DNA of 57,552 nt from an uncultured Bacteroidota bacterium (GCA_937864815.1 CALMJY010000046.1:1-57552), one strand, 5' to 3'. Counted from the stretch's first letter, positions 26,301 to 34,495 are shown. A program made the numbers and translations. Notes: generated from the letters alone by a model not told the origin.

Positions 26301-27868
26301 TCATCAGGCTGCCATTCTCAAATCTTGATAAACCTACTTTCTTCGCAACAAATAACCTGGAAGACACAGTGTCTTTTTCATCGTGGAAGGGAAATTATAA
26401 CCTTGACAAGGAAATAATTGAAGCAGAAAACATTAATTATATCAGGGTAGCAGATGCTCTTATACAGCCTGACAGCGGCAAGATCACAATCTCCCGGAGG
26501 GCAAAAATAGAAACCCTTCAGAATGCACTTGTTGCAGTGAATAACAGACACATTCTTCATACTGCATCTATTGACATTGAATCAACCAGGAGGTATACAG
26601 GAAGCGCTTATTATGATTATGTTGATGAAAACAAGGAAATTCAGCAAATTAAATTTCCTGAACTGTCTGTAGACACTCTTACCACAACTGCAAAGGGAAT
26701 TATTCCACCGAGTCAGAAATTCATGCTGAGTCCTGCCTTCTCATTTTCGGGTGATGTCGCACTGTCAGCAAGACTTCAGCTGCTTACATTTACAGGATCT
26801 GCTGGTATTGTGCACAACTGCAGCAATATGACCAGCTACAGCATCAAATTCAAGTCAGCAATTGATCCGCAGAAAGTTCTCATTCCTGTTGCCGATAAGC
26901 CAAGGGATATTAATGATAACCTGGTATTCTCCGGTTCGTATATCAATGTTGATTCAATTCATATTTACCCTGCCTTCCTTTCAGCACAAAAGTCATGGAG
27001 TGATGTTCCCCTGGTAAATGCAAATGGATTCCTGTATTATGAGAAAGAAAAAGGTAAGTACCTTATCAGCTCTCTTGCTAAAATCACAGACAGGAGCATT
27101 AATGGCAACCTTATAAGCTTCGACAAGAACTATTGTGTTATGGCTGGAGAAGGAAATCTAAGCTTCGGAGCCAAATATGACTTGTTCCAGATGTCCAGTG
27201 CCGGTAATTTCACACACAGAATGGATTCCGGAATCGTAAATCTGGAGGCAATACTTGGAATGGATTTTCATTTCTCACCTGAAGGTTTAAAAATTATGGC
27301 TGACGAGATAAGGATGATGCCAAGCCTGACACCGGTTAATCTCAGTTCTCCCCTTTATAAAAATGGGATGAACGATCTTCTGGGTACTGCAGCAGCTGCC
27401 CAGTTAAAGGAGGATATTGATCTCTTCGGTGCTACAAGGAACCTGCCAAAGGAGTTTACATATGAACTTTTCCTTAATGATGTCAAGTTCTTCTGGAACG
27501 AATCAACTGCATCATTCAGGTCGAAGGGGAAAATTGGGATAGGATTCATTGGAGCCCAGCCAATTAATACCTATGTTGACGGATATGTAGAAATTCAGAG
27601 AAGAAGATCGGGCGACATGCTTGATATATATCTGAAAGCTGATGATGCAACCTGGTATTATTTCTCCTATTTCAGGGGGGTGCTTATGACCCAGTCAGGC
27701 AATTCTGCTTATAACACACTTATAACCAACATAAAAATCAATGACAGGAAACATCCTGATGCATCTGTACGAGTACCTTATACCTATATGATTGCAGCTG
27801 AAGGCAGACTTCAGAGCTTCCTCAGGAGAATGACAAGTGATGAACCTGTTGAGGAAGTAATCAGATAA
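23381..27868 (+). CDS. Giant secreted protein of unknown function
   Basis: A 1495-residue protein with a clear signal peptide (1-21, ending 'ITFSQ'). No other membrane segment, no lipobox and no type IX C-terminal signal could be recognised. After a helical N-terminal part (about 22-150), most of the sequence alternates beta strands with Asn/Asp/Tyr-rich turns; segments such as 'PDSGKITISRRAKIETLQNA' and 'FSFSGDVALSARLQLLTF' suggest a long repetitive beta scaffold, loosely like OstA/LptA or AsmA-type envelope proteins. No catalytic motif is visible. It is probably periplasmic or surface-exposed. Its last codons overlap the convergent phosphoesterase remnant. Confidence 0.8.
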   Translation: MLKKQTILSLFIIVFPVITFSQGKSAFSGDPEKYRAELITFMGPNLKPDQLANLNSFLAKWDSTSFNPEDKVRIIDVSSQMSSRNMRPVPHFNDFLSTLIIFAENNKDETFFKNWITGLSEIVFMPRFSSDNIHRYFKNTGSMIKDNVLLESSSVKWKVKNSKIKFLHDTVYSAYVENATLACYSQKDSTEIYNVTGEYFPDIQQFIGSKGLVTWEKAGFSRNDVAVELGKFSIDITRNNFRLDSVKIRHSSYFREPVLGTLTDRAASFSSPEKANYPQFATYAKEFKIKNIYKDVNYEGGLAFEGANVKGTGERYTPAKITLYRNDTLYLKIGAREFIFSKTGLNSQETSMTLYLDQDSIYHSNLGFSYFATNRQVNLFRTNNPVSKSPYFNSFHNLDMYFEYLTWNMDESKILLSRARGASLGEAMFESVSFFDNDDFFRLMGLDQYHPLNRLLKFADWYYSETFPVPEFAKWLNKPDESVTGLCIDLANKGFLFYDRANNEVTIKQKTKDYLDSYGKRIDYDVMRIISSTKAPLDNAILDLRNYNLTVNGVNGVLLSDSQKVAMYPYNRQLVIEKNRSIHFDGVVDAGLFTVFGKNFSFNYDTFKIRLQKIDSIRISVETEENDMYGNPVIQEIDNLIQLGTAELYIDHPANKSGLRSYKEYPIINAVTFSYIFYDKIAGLEGIYPQKDFYFKVDPFTYENIDHYTYEDLNLSGEFFAGNILKPMKQYLTIQDSNSLGFNMIIPEEGIDVYGDKGILYDEISMSNRGLIGSGTMKRLTSTALADEYHFYPDSMISQVKTFNIVKDPEGLFPVLNSENISVKWLTKPDEWIATNATDKKFDMFENGTILDGSITLTPSKLLASGAIDMSDSRITSNMFNFRSNAIRADTSDYNLKSRSAGGYSFIAENANTDINFDLQTAKFRLNTDSSMVKFPELQYICTMTDFTYGMQTRVLSMEQKGKSNTPLLTAEQLIRLPFSNLDKPTFFATNNLEDTVSFSSWKGNYNLDKEIIEAENINYIRVADALIQPDSGKITISRRAKIETLQNALVAVNNRHILHTASIDIESTRRYTGSAYYDYVDENKEIQQIKFPELSVDTLTTTAKGIIPPSQKFMLSPAFSFSGDVALSARLQLLTFTGSAGIVHNCSNMTSYSIKFKSAIDPQKVLIPVADKPRDINDNLVFSGSYINVDSIHIYPAFLSAQKSWSDVPLVNANGFLYYEKEKGKYLISSLAKITDRSINGNLISFDKNYCVMAGEGNLSFGAKYDLFQMSSAGNFTHRMDSGIVNLEAILGMDFHFSPEGLKIMADEIRMMPSLTPVNLSSPLYKNGMNDLLGTAAAAQLKEDIDLFGATRNLPKEFTYELFLNDVKFFWNESTASFRSKGKIGIGFIGAQPINTYVDGYVEIQRRRSGDMLDIYLKADDATWYYFSYFRGVLMTQSGNSAYNTLITNIKINDRKHPDASVRVPYTYMIAAEGRLQSFLRRMTSDEPVEEVIR

Positions 27869-28037
27869 CCATCTTTCCCCTTTCACCAAGCTCGATTACC
27901 TCAAGATCGTGAATATTGTTAGCCTCTATCTGAAATCTCATGGCAGTCATATACTTGTGAAAACCATTAAATCCTGCAGCTCCCGGATTAATATACTGTA
28001 TTCCTTTATTCTTACTTTTGTATAAATTCTGAAACAT
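27861..28037 (-). pseudogene. C-terminal remnant of a metallophosphoesterase
   Basis: A 58-codon minus-strand frame reads '...KGIQYINPGAAGFNGFHKY...' and ends 'DLEVIELGERGKMVI'. The 'INPGAAGxxGFHK' and 'LEVIELG' motifs are those at the C-terminus of YfcE/MJ0936-type calcineurin-like phosphodiesterases in Bacteroidetes (family knowledge, not searched). The two-metal motifs at the N-terminus are missing, as about 110 residues are gone. The stop overlaps the end of the giant gene and the first codon overlaps the rsmE start. An ATG is present, so a short peptide could be made, but the enzyme cannot be active. Confidence 0.75.
28013..28020 (+). promoter_or_regulatory. Candidate -7 box for rsmE
   Basis: TACTTTTG fits TAnnTTTG and lies 15 bp before the rsmE ATG, inside the phosphoesterase remnant. 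No clear -33 box. Confidence 0.4.
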
Positions 28038-28740
28038 GCAGATATTTTATGCACCGGGTATAAATGGTGATTCATATATGCTTGATGAACACGAATCAAA
28101 GCATTGCATAAGGGTACTCAGAATGGTCAGGGGAACGGCTGTCAGACTTATTGACGGTAATGGAAACCTGTATGAAGGGACTATAAGCGATCCCGACCCG
28201 AAAAAATGTCTCATTACTGTCTCAGATGTTAAACATAATTTTGAGAAGAGGAACTACAGGCTGAATCTTGCAATATCACCACTTAAGAATCCGGAAAGGT
28301 TTGAATGGTTTATTGAAAAAAGTGTAGAAATAGGAATCGATGAAATAACCCCTGTTATCTGTAAAAACACTGAAAAAAAATCTGTTAAACGGGAAAGGAT
28401 TGAAAGTATCATAATTTCTGCAATGAAACAGTCTCTGAAAGCATTAAAGCCTGTCCTCAATGAACCTGTGAATTTGGAAAATTTCATAAGCAGGTCTTCA
28501 GATGCAGTTTTGATGATTGCACATTGCAGGGACAGCATTGAGAGGTCACGAATATCTGATGTCTGTCGTAAGGGACAGAATACTATAATTATGATCGGCC
28601 CGGAGGGAGATTTCAGTGAGGAGGAAATCCTGTCTGCAATTAAAGCAGGCTTTGTCCCTGTACACCTGGGTACAAGCAGACTGAGAACAGAAACGGCAGG
28701 CATTGCAGCCTGCCATTCCATATACTTTATCAATCAGTAA
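28036..28740 (+). CDS. rsmE: 16S rRNA m3U1498 methyltransferase
   Basis: A 234-residue SPOUT-class enzyme that methylates N3 of U1498 in 16S rRNA. An N-terminal PUA-like domain (about 1-70, 'ESKHCIRVLRMVRG') precedes the trefoil-knot domain, where 'MIGPEGDFSEEE' and 'LGTSRLRTETA' form the SAM-binding knot as in RsmE. The start ATG overlaps the first codon of the phosphoesterase remnant on the other strand. It converges with the zinc-ribbon gene 14 bp away. Confidence 0.95.
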   Translation: MQIFYAPGINGDSYMLDEHESKHCIRVLRMVRGTAVRLIDGNGNLYEGTISDPDPKKCLITVSDVKHNFEKRNYRLNLAISPLKNPERFEWFIEKSVEIGIDEITPVICKNTEKKSVKRERIESIIISAMKQSLKALKPVLNEPVNLENFISRSSDAVLMIAHCRDSIERSRISDVCRKGQNTIIMIGPEGDFSEEEILSAIKAGFVPVHLGTSRLRTETAGIAACHSIYFINQ

Positions 28741-28754
28741 TCCTTCCAGGATAA

Positions 28755-28955
28755 CTACAGTTCTTTTTTCCGGCCTGACATTACATGGTAAAACTCAGTG
28801 TACCGGCAGTTACTGCAAACAACAGCATTGAATTTCTTATTCTGAATATCGAAAATGCTTGTAAATAAACTACCTGACGTTCTGATATTAAAACTATTGC
28901 AGCTTGTTGCTCCGCACTTGGGACATGTATATTTAAATGTTCGGTCCATTTTCAT
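28755..28955 (-). CDS. Zinc-ribbon protein
   Basis: A 66-residue protein from the ATG at 28955; the GTG one codon upstream is less likely. Four cysteines, CPKC at 11-14 and CSNC at 47-50, can form one zinc ribbon, with a hydrophobic middle strand. Such proteins bind nucleic acids or act as small accessory proteins. The start lies 23 bp inside the end of the Arc-like gene, so translation is likely coupled. It is the last gene of the SPFH-Arc-zinc-ribbon unit. Confidence 0.85.
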   Translation of the reverse strand: MKMDRTFKYTCPKCGATSCNSFNIRTSGSLFTSIFDIQNKKFNAVVCSNCRYTEFYHVMSGRKKEL

Positions 28956-29127
28956 CACTTTTTATTTCACCTTGTTTTATTTTCCATCTGCCTGACTTTC
29001 TCAAGGCCTGATCGAGTATGAATTCGATCTGCCCGTTGGTGCTCCGGAATTCATCTTCAGCCCACTTCTCGAGAGCTTTGAGTTTCCCGTGATCTATCCT
29101 GAGAACAAATGGTTTTTTTTCACTCAT
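28933..29127 (-). CDS. Arc/MetJ-type ribbon-helix-helix protein
   Basis: A 64-residue protein: 'KPFVLRIDHGKLKALEKWAEDEFRS' gives the strand-helix pattern and 'TNGQIEFILDQAL' the second helix of an Arc-like RHH fold, close to the Bacteroidetes 'Arc family' proteins seen next to SPFH genes. It would dimerise and bind DNA through the N-terminal strand. It starts one base after the SPFH stop and overlaps the zinc-ribbon gene, making a tight operon. It may be an autoregulator of that operon, which is inference. Confidence 0.88.
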   Translation of the reverse strand: MSEKKPFVLRIDHGKLKALEKWAEDEFRSTNGQIEFILDQALRKSGRWKIKQGEIKSDENGPNI

Positions 29128-29128
29128 A

Positions 29129-29983
29129 CTAATTGTGCAATGTTCCGGTATTAACTATAGGTGTGGCATCCTTATCACCGCAAAGAACCACCATAAGATT
29201 ACTAACCATTGCGGCTTTCTTCTCCTCATCAAGATCGACAATTTTCTTCGAGGAAAGCTGCTCCAGAGCCATCTCAACCATTGAAACAGCACCTTCAACT
29301 ATTTTAAACCTCGCTGAAACTACAGCCGAAGCCTGCTGACGGCGCAGCATTGCACTGGCAATCTCCTCTGCATACGCGATATAGTTGATCCTTGCCTCAA
29401 TAACCTCAATTCCGGCTATCTGAAGCCTTTCTCGTATCTCCCTTTCCAGTTCAGTATTTACCTCCTCCCCTCCGCTTCTGAGACATATGACAGCATCATG
29501 ATCCTCGAAATTATCATAAGGATATAATCCGGCCAGTTTCCTGAGAGCTGCATCACTCTGAACAAGTACAAAATGCTGAAAATCATCAACCTCAAAAACA
29601 GCTTTAAAGGTATCCGATACCCTCCATACCAGAACCAGACCGATCTTTATTGGATTACCAATCTTGTCGTTTACCTTGATCGGTTCTCCGTTAAAGTTGC
29701 GGGCTCTGAGTGATAAATGCCTTGTTATGTAGAACGGATTTACCCAGAAGAATCCGTTATCCCTGATAGTTCCCTTGTAGGCACCAAAAAGCACCATCAC
29801 ACAGGAACTGTTAGGATTGACAACTTTAAATCCTATAATGTTGAAGATGAACAGGACTATAAGAACAATACCCAGCCAGATAATATTATAAATAAATCCG
29901 GCAACAGCTCCACAGACTAACAAAATCGCAATCAGCAAAGCCAAATAACCCGAAATTGGTTTAACTGTAAATTCTTTTTTCAT
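29129..29983 (-). CDS. SPFH-domain membrane protein
   Basis: A 284-residue band-7 protein. Two adjacent hydrophobic helices (about 12-30 and 33-50) lead to an SPFH domain ('GFFWVNPFYITRHLSLRARNF', 'GNPIKIGLVLVWRV') and a helical C-terminus containing 'EIASAMLRRQQASAVV', typical of stomatin/flotillin-like proteins of this Bacteroidetes subgroup. It probably forms membrane microdomain scaffolds. It leads a three-gene operon with the Arc-like and zinc-ribbon genes, and a good promoter precedes it. It differs from the prohibitin-like SPFH protein at 17539-18435. Confidence 0.93.
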   Translation of the reverse strand: MKKEFTVKPISGYLALLIAILLVCGAVAGFIYNIIWLGIVLIVLFIFNIIGFKVVNPNSSCVMVLFGAYKGTIRDNGFFWVNPFYITRHLSLRARNFNGEPIKVNDKIGNPIKIGLVLVWRVSDTFKAVFEVDDFQHFVLVQSDAALRKLAGLYPYDNFEDHDAVICLRSGGEEVNTELEREIRERLQIAGIEVIEARINYIAYAEEIASAMLRRQQASAVVSARFKIVEGAVSMVEMALEQLSSKKIVDLDEEKKAAMVSNLMVVLCGDKDATPIVNTGTLHN

Positions 29984-30008
29984 GACATATGATATTATTA
30001 TGATATTA

Positions 30009-30040
30009 CAAAGATATTATTTTAATTTATCAAAAACAAA
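30009..30040 (-). promoter_or_regulatory. Promoter of the SPFH-Arc-zinc-ribbon operon
   Basis: On the minus strand TTTG (30037-30040) and TATCTTTG (30009-30016) stand 20 bp apart, a near-ideal Bacteroidetes promoter, 26 bp before the SPFH ATG. It sits directly downstream of the terminator of the preceding gene. Confidence 0.6.
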
Positions 30041-30043
30041 AAA

Positions 30044-30067
30044 AACACAGGATTTTTTTCCTGTGTT
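30044..30067 (-). terminator. Intrinsic terminator of the small unknown gene
   Basis: Arms aacacagg (30044-30051) and cctgtgtt (30060-30067) are perfectly complementary; on the minus strand a run of eight T with a G break follows. It lies 8 bp after the stop of the gene at 30076-30276. Confidence 0.75.
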
Positions 30068-30075
30068 CATTTTTT

Positions 30076-30276
30076 TTACTGACCGAGACTTCCAATTTTA
30101 TCGATAAGTCTCTTTGTTATGGCTTCCCCGGGTTCGAATCTGACCCTCCGGAGACAGGCAACCACATCGTTAAAATCGCAGTTAAAGCCAAATGCATCTT
30201 CAATAAGATCTGAATCCTTAACATTAATTTCCCGATATGTAACAATTTGAGTAGAAGTTAAACCCATAGGCATCAT
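30076..30276 (-). CDS. Small unknown protein
   Basis: A 66-residue soluble protein with 'EDAFGFNCDFNDVVACLRRV' in the middle and a Lys/Asp-rich C-terminus. No family recognised. Two adjacent ATGs (30276, 30273) can serve as start. It has its own terminator directly downstream, which supports that it is a real transcribed gene. It lies between the SPFH operon and an array of octad repeats. Confidence 0.55.
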   Translation of the reverse strand: MMPMGLTSTQIVTYREINVKDSDLIEDAFGFNCDFNDVVACLRRVRFEPGEAITKRLIDKIGSLGQ

Positions 30277-30340
30277 TTTTCAGAAAAACGCCCGGTATTT
30301 AATATTATTGTTTACTTATAAAAAAATATTCCGGAATAAC

Positions 30341-30442
30341 GGTATTACGGTACTACGGTACTACGGTGCGTCGGTATTAAGTTAATAAAAAATCTCCAAA
30401 CCATCATACCGTCGTACCGTCATACCTTTGTACCGTCGTACC
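30341..30442. repeat. Two inverted 36-bp octad arrays
   Basis: Left array 30341-30376: ggtattac, ggtactac, ggtactac, ggtgcgtc, ggta. Right array 30407-30442 is the inverse type: taccgtcg, taccgtca, tacctttg, taccgtcg, tacc. Both are exactly 4.5 units long, 30 bp apart, and can pair at about 28 of 36 positions. The right array ends one base before the sigma factor stop codon. Confidence 0.8.
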
Positions 30443-30443
30443 C

Positions 30444-31031
30444 CTAATTCACGGTCAGGCTGATCTTCTTCTCCTCCATGATCTTTCTCATATTAATAAG
30501 TGCATATCGCATCCTGCCCAGAGCTGTATTTATACTGACACCTGTCAGGTCAGCTATTTCCTTAAAGCTCATATCGGCATAATGCCTTAGAATGACAACC
30601 TCTCTCTGATCATCCGGCAGTGAGCTTATCATAGCCCTGACATCCTTCATAATCTGACGTTTGATTATGTCATCCTCGATATTCTCAGCTGATAGTTTTG
30701 CAGAATTAAACAGATCTGACTCATAATTATCATTTGAGACAGTATTCATCTGCTTCACTCTCCTGAAATTATCAATAATAAGGTTATGTGCAATCCTCAT
30801 GACCCATGAGAGAAACTTCCCGTTATCAGAATATTTTCCTGCCTTAACAGACTGGAAAACCTTCAGGAATGTATCCTGGAAGATGTCTTCAGCAAGTGCC
30901 TGATCGCGAATATACAAAGAAATATACCCGAAAACTTTAGCTTTATGACGATGGATTAGTTGTTCAAAACAGGACTCCTCGCCTTTTATGAACCGGGATA
31001 TCAGTTCATAATCGGAAATCACTTTATTCAT
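30444..31031 (-). CDS. ECF-family RNA polymerase sigma factor
   Basis: A 195-residue sigma-70 family factor. Region 2 lies at about 20-90 ('AEDIFQDTFLKVFQS', 'FLSWVMRIAHNLIIDNFRR') and region 4 at about 135-190 ('LPDDQREVVILRHYADMSF', 'EIADLTGVSINTALGRMRYAL'). There is no region 1.1 or 3, as expected for ECF sigmas. No anti-sigma factor gene is adjacent, which is unusual but not rare in this group. It diverges from uvrA, and its 3' end carries an inverted repeat array that could affect transcript decay. Confidence 0.94.
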   Translation of the reverse strand: MNKVISDYELISRFIKGEESCFEQLIHRHKAKVFGYISLYIRDQALAEDIFQDTFLKVFQSVKAGKYSDNGKFLSWVMRIAHNLIIDNFRRVKQMNTVSNDNYESDLFNSAKLSAENIEDDIIKRQIMKDVRAMISSLPDDQREVVILRHYADMSFKEIADLTGVSINTALGRMRYALINMRKIMEEKKISLTVN

Positions 31032-31139
31032 AACTCTCTCTTTTAATTAAACAGAGTAGAATTATTCTATAGGCGGTCCTCCTTGTTTAGATTTATTATT
31101 ACTGATACAAAGAAACGAATTTTTTTGATTTGAAAGTAT

Positions 31140-31147
31140 TACTTTTG
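31140..31147 (+). promoter_or_regulatory. Candidate -7 box for uvrA
   Basis: TACTTTTG fits TAnnTTTG and lies 40 bp before the uvrA ATG. The -33 region is poor. Confidence 0.35.
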
Positions 31148-31187
31148 CCATTTAACTGAATTTTAACACTCCAAACAGGTTTCCGGG

Positions 31188-33977
31188 ATGCAGGGTGGAA
31201 TAGAAATAAAGGGGGCGAGGGTACATAATCTTAAAAATGTAACACTTACGATACCCAGGGATAAGCTTGTTGTTATTACAGGTGTTTCCGGTTCAGGAAA
31301 GTCATCACTTGCATTTGATACGATTTATGCTGAAGGTCAGAGGCGCTATGTTGAGAGTCTTTCAGCTTATGCCCGGCAGTTCCTGGGAAGAATGAATAAA
31401 CCAGAGGTCGATTTTATAAACGGTATCCCTCCTGCCATAGCAATTGAACAGAAAGTAAATACAAGGAACCCGCGGTCCACAGTCGGAACCTCTACCGAAA
31501 TATACGATTATATGCGACTTTTGTTCGCCAGAACCGGAAGAACATTTTCACCTGTATCGGGGAAAGAGGTTAAGAAGCACAGTGTGGATGATATTGTTGA
31601 TTACCTGGCTTCGCTGCCTGAGGGAACAAAGGTGATAATAACTTCTTCAGGCCAGATCCCGGAAAATATAGAAACAGTTGAATACTTTTCATTCCTGGAG
31701 AAACAGGGATTTAACCGGATTGAGAAAGATGGAGAAGTAATTAAGCTTGATGAACTGAAAACCCTCAAAGGATTCAGACCTGGTTCGATGATAAATATTG
31801 TAATCGACAGGCTTGTAATAAATCACTCAGCAGATAGTTTCAGCAGGGCAGCAGATTCTGCTCAGACTGCTTTCCAGACCGGAAAGGGATATTGCCAGGT
31901 TGTGATTCAGGGAGACAATGAACTACACCATGAAAGTTTTTCAAACAAGTTTGAGGAAGACGGCATAATCTTCGAAGAACCAAATGAATACCTCTTCAGC
32001 TTTAATAATCCCATCGGGGCCTGTCCTGTCTGTGAAGGATACTCCAGGGTTATAGGAATTGATGAGAATCTGGTTATACCAAATCATAACCTCTCTGTAT
32101 ATGATGATGCGATTGTATGCTGGAAAGGCGATACAATGAAGAAATGGAAAGAAAGACTGATTGCAAATGCAGTATCTTTCGGATTTCCTGTTCATAAACC
32201 GTATTACAAGCTGACAGATGAACAAAAGAGGCTTCTGTGGACTGGCAACAGGTACTTTTATGGACTCGACAGGTTCTTCAGGCATCTTGAGGAGAAAAAA
32301 TTCAAAATTCAGTACAGGGTTCTTCTCAGCAGGTACAGGGGTAAAACTATCTGTCCGTCATGCAATGGATCAAGGCTGAGAAAGGAAGCCGGCTATGTCA
32401 GGGTTGGAGGATATAAAATACAGGAACTTACAACAATTCCTGTTGGCAAGTTATATGAAGTGATTTCAGGGCTGGAGCTTAATGAAAGTGACGCAAAGAT
32501 ATCAGAAAGACTTCTTAAGGAGATAACTGTAAGATTAAGGTTTCTTATCGAAGTCGGACTTCCCTATCTCACTCTTGACAGGCTCTCCTCATCACTTTCA
32601 GGAGGTGAATCCCAAAGGATAAACCTGGCAACATCTCTTGGCAGCAACCTTGTGGGTTCTATGTATATACTTGATGAGCCAAGCATTGGTCTTCATCCGC
32701 GTGATACCAACCTGCTCATCAGTGTATTAAAGGAGCTGCGTGATCTTGGCAACTCGGTCATTGTTGTTGAACATGAAGAAGAAATAATCAGAGCTGCCGA
32801 TGAGATAATAGATATGGGACCTGAAGCCGGGAGACTTGGGGGGGAAGTAATCTACCAGGGCAGCCTTAATCTGACAACATCAAATAAATCATTAACAGCC
32901 GGTTACCTCAGCGGAAGAATTGAGATTCCGGTACCCCTGGTAAGAAGGAAATGGAACAGCTATATTGAAATAAAGGGTGCAAGGGAAAATAATCTGAAAG
33001 GTATAGATGTCAGATTTCCCCTCCATACAATAACCGCAGTAACAGGTGTCAGCGGATCAGGTAAATCCAGTCTTGTATCAGATATCCTTTACAGGGCACT
33101 TTCAAACAGAATTGCAGGTAATAACCTTAAACCAGGTCAGTTCATCGATATTACAGGTGACGCTGCTTTGCTGACAGGGATAGAACTTGTGGATCAGAAT
33201 CCTATTGGTAAGTCAAGCCGGTCAAACCCGGTGACATACCTCAAGGCCTATGACGAAATACGTAAACTCTATTCTGAACAGCAGGCTTCGGTTCAAAACA
33301 GCTTCAAGGCATCACATTTTTCATTCAATATAGAAGGAGGACGATGTGAGGAGTGCCAGGGTGAAGGAATTATTCGGGTTGAAATGCAGTTTATGGCTGA
33401 TGTCGAACTGACCTGCGAGAGTTGCAGGGGAATGAGGTTTAAAAAAGATGTACTTGAAGTAAGGTATCACCGGAAGAATATTTATGATATGCTCGAAATG
33501 ACAATCGATGATGCAATTGAATTCTTCAGTGCAAATCCCGGAAGAAATGAAAAGAGGATCATTGAAAAACTTAAGCCATTATCTGATGTTGGTCTTGGTT
33601 ATATCAAGATGGGGCAGTCATCAAGTACGCTGTCAGGAGGAGAAAGCCAGAGGGTAAAGCTGGCCTACTTCCTGAGCCAGGAAAGGGGAAGCGGGCATAT
33701 ACTGTTTATCTTTGATGAACCGACTACAGGACTTCATTTCCACGATATTAACAAACTTCTGAAATCTCTTAATGCACTCGTTGATCATGGCCATTCCGTT
33801 ATTCTGATCGAACATAATCAGGAAGTAATAAAATGCTCCGACTGGGTTATAGATCTGGGGCCGGAAGGGGGTGAGGAAGGAGGTTATGTAGTGTATGAGG
33901 GTAAACCGGAAGGTCTTGCCAGGTGTGAGAAATCCTATACAGGCAGATACCTATCATCAAAACTGACACAAAAATAG
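31188..33977 (+). CDS. uvrA: Excinuclease ABC subunit A
   Basis: A 929-residue DNA damage sensor of nucleotide excision repair, acting as a dimer with UvrB. Two ABC ATPase units are present: the first Walker A 'GVSGSGKSS' at about 31-39, the second in '[13 protein letters not shown]' near 620, each with a 'SGGESQR' signature and 'DEP' Walker B. Zinc-finger cysteines are seen in 'CPVC'/'CPSC' and 'CEECQGEG'/'CESCRG'. The length is at the short end of the usual 940. It is transcribed alone, divergent from the sigma factor. Confidence 0.97.
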   Translation: MQGGIEIKGARVHNLKNVTLTIPRDKLVVITGVSGSGKSSLAFDTIYAEGQRRYVESLSAYARQFLGRMNKPEVDFINGIPPAIAIEQKVNTRNPRSTVGTSTEIYDYMRLLFARTGRTFSPVSGKEVKKHSVDDIVDYLASLPEGTKVIITSSGQIPENIETVEYFSFLEKQGFNRIEKDGEVIKLDELKTLKGFRPGSMINIVIDRLVINHSADSFSRAADSAQTAFQTGKGYCQVVIQGDNELHHESFSNKFEEDGIIFEEPNEYLFSFNNPIGACPVCEGYSRVIGIDENLVIPNHNLSVYDDAIVCWKGDTMKKWKERLIANAVSFGFPVHKPYYKLTDEQKRLLWTGNRYFYGLDRFFRHLEEKKFKIQYRVLLSRYRGKTICPSCNGSRLRKEAGYVRVGGYKIQELTTIPVGKLYEVISGLELNESDAKISERLLKEITVRLRFLIEVGLPYLTLDRLSSSLSGGESQRINLATSLGSNLVGSMYILDEPSIGLHPRDTNLLISVLKELRDLGNSVIVVEHEEEIIRAADEIIDMGPEAGRLGGEVIYQGSLNLTTSNKSLTAGYLSGRIEIPVPLVRRKWNSYIEIKGARENNLKGIDVRFPLHTITAVTGVSGSGKSSLVSDILYRALSNRIAGNNLKPGQFIDITGDAALLTGIELVDQNPIGKSSRSNPVTYLKAYDEIRKLYSEQQASVQNSFKASHFSFNIEGGRCEECQGEGIIRVEMQFMADVELTCESCRGMRFKKDVLEVRYHRKNIYDMLEMTIDDAIEFFSANPGRNEKRIIEKLKPLSDVGLGYIKMGQSSSTLSGGESQRVKLAYFLSQERGSGHILFIFDEPTTGLHFHDINKLLKSLNALVDHGHSVILIEHNQEVIKCSDWVIDLGPEGGEEGGYVVYEGKPEGLARCEKSYTGRYLSSKLTQK

Positions 33978-34030
33978 AAGGGATGACTCGCGATATAAGA
34001 AGAAGGGATGACTCGCGAGTCATCCCTTCT
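33976..34030. terminator. Perfect 30-bp palindrome with an extra copy of its left arm
   Basis: 34001-34015 (agaagggatgactcg) and 34016-34030 are exact complements, a 15-bp stem without loop that can end transcripts of both uvrA and the convergent gene. A second copy of the left arm with three further bases (18 bp) is at 33976-33993, starting inside the uvrA TAG stop codon, so two alternative pairings with the right arm are possible. Confidence 0.75.
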
Positions 34031-34046
34031 ATCATTATAGATTATA

Positions 34047-34487
34047 TTATTTTTTCATCTTAAATCCGAACATAATGGAAACGCAACCACTTGCAGGTGT
34101 ATCGCCAGCCTGGTTAAATGAAGATACTTTTACGATAAGTTTAAGCTGCTGTGAAGATTGCAGCTTAAAGTCCCATGTTTTTGCATAATCGTGTTCCTTG
34201 TTTGAATAGAGGACATTTTTATTTGCATCCATGATTCGAAACTCAATGTTTGGAAGCTTATCCTCACCGCAAATAGCTATTCTATAATCCATATCGGAAT
34301 AGAATGTTTTATAAAGTTCAGCCTCCTCACCTTCAACCAGCACAGCGGCATGGTAATTGCCATCATGAGTATAAGAAGCCAGCTCGGGAAGGCACACCTT
34401 CTTCGCGAAAGCCTTGCATTGAGCATCGGCATTAGCTGATGCCAGCAGAAACAATGCAAGGATCGGTAATATTTTAAGTAGTCTCAT
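34047..34487 (-). CDS. Small secreted protein, unknown
   Basis: A 146-residue exported protein with a signal peptide of about 23 residues ending 'ADAQ'. The mature part is beta-rich and holds four cysteines (two early: 'CKAF', 'KVCLP'; then 'AICGED' and 'ASGCVS') that may form disulfides. The pattern 'YHAAVLVEGEEAEL' and 'SGCVSIMFGF' recalls conserved Bacteroidetes periplasmic proteins of unknown role. It starts 8 bp after the lipoprotein gene stop on the same strand and is likely co-transcribed with it. Confidence 0.78.
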   Translation of the reverse strand: MRLLKILPILALFLLASANADAQCKAFAKKVCLPELASYTHDGNYHAAVLVEGEEAELYKTFYSDMDYRIAICGEDKLPNIEFRIMDANKNVLYSNKEHDYAKTWDFKLQSSQQLKLIVKVSSFNQAGDTPASGCVSIMFGFKMKK

Positions 34488-34495
34488 AGTCTGTG

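Noticed and set aside
30120-30175. tRNA-like T-loop string ggttcgaatc at 30131-30140
   Set aside because: The flanking bases do not form a T-stem, and no acceptor, D- or anticodon stems could be assembled. The string lies in a small coding gene.
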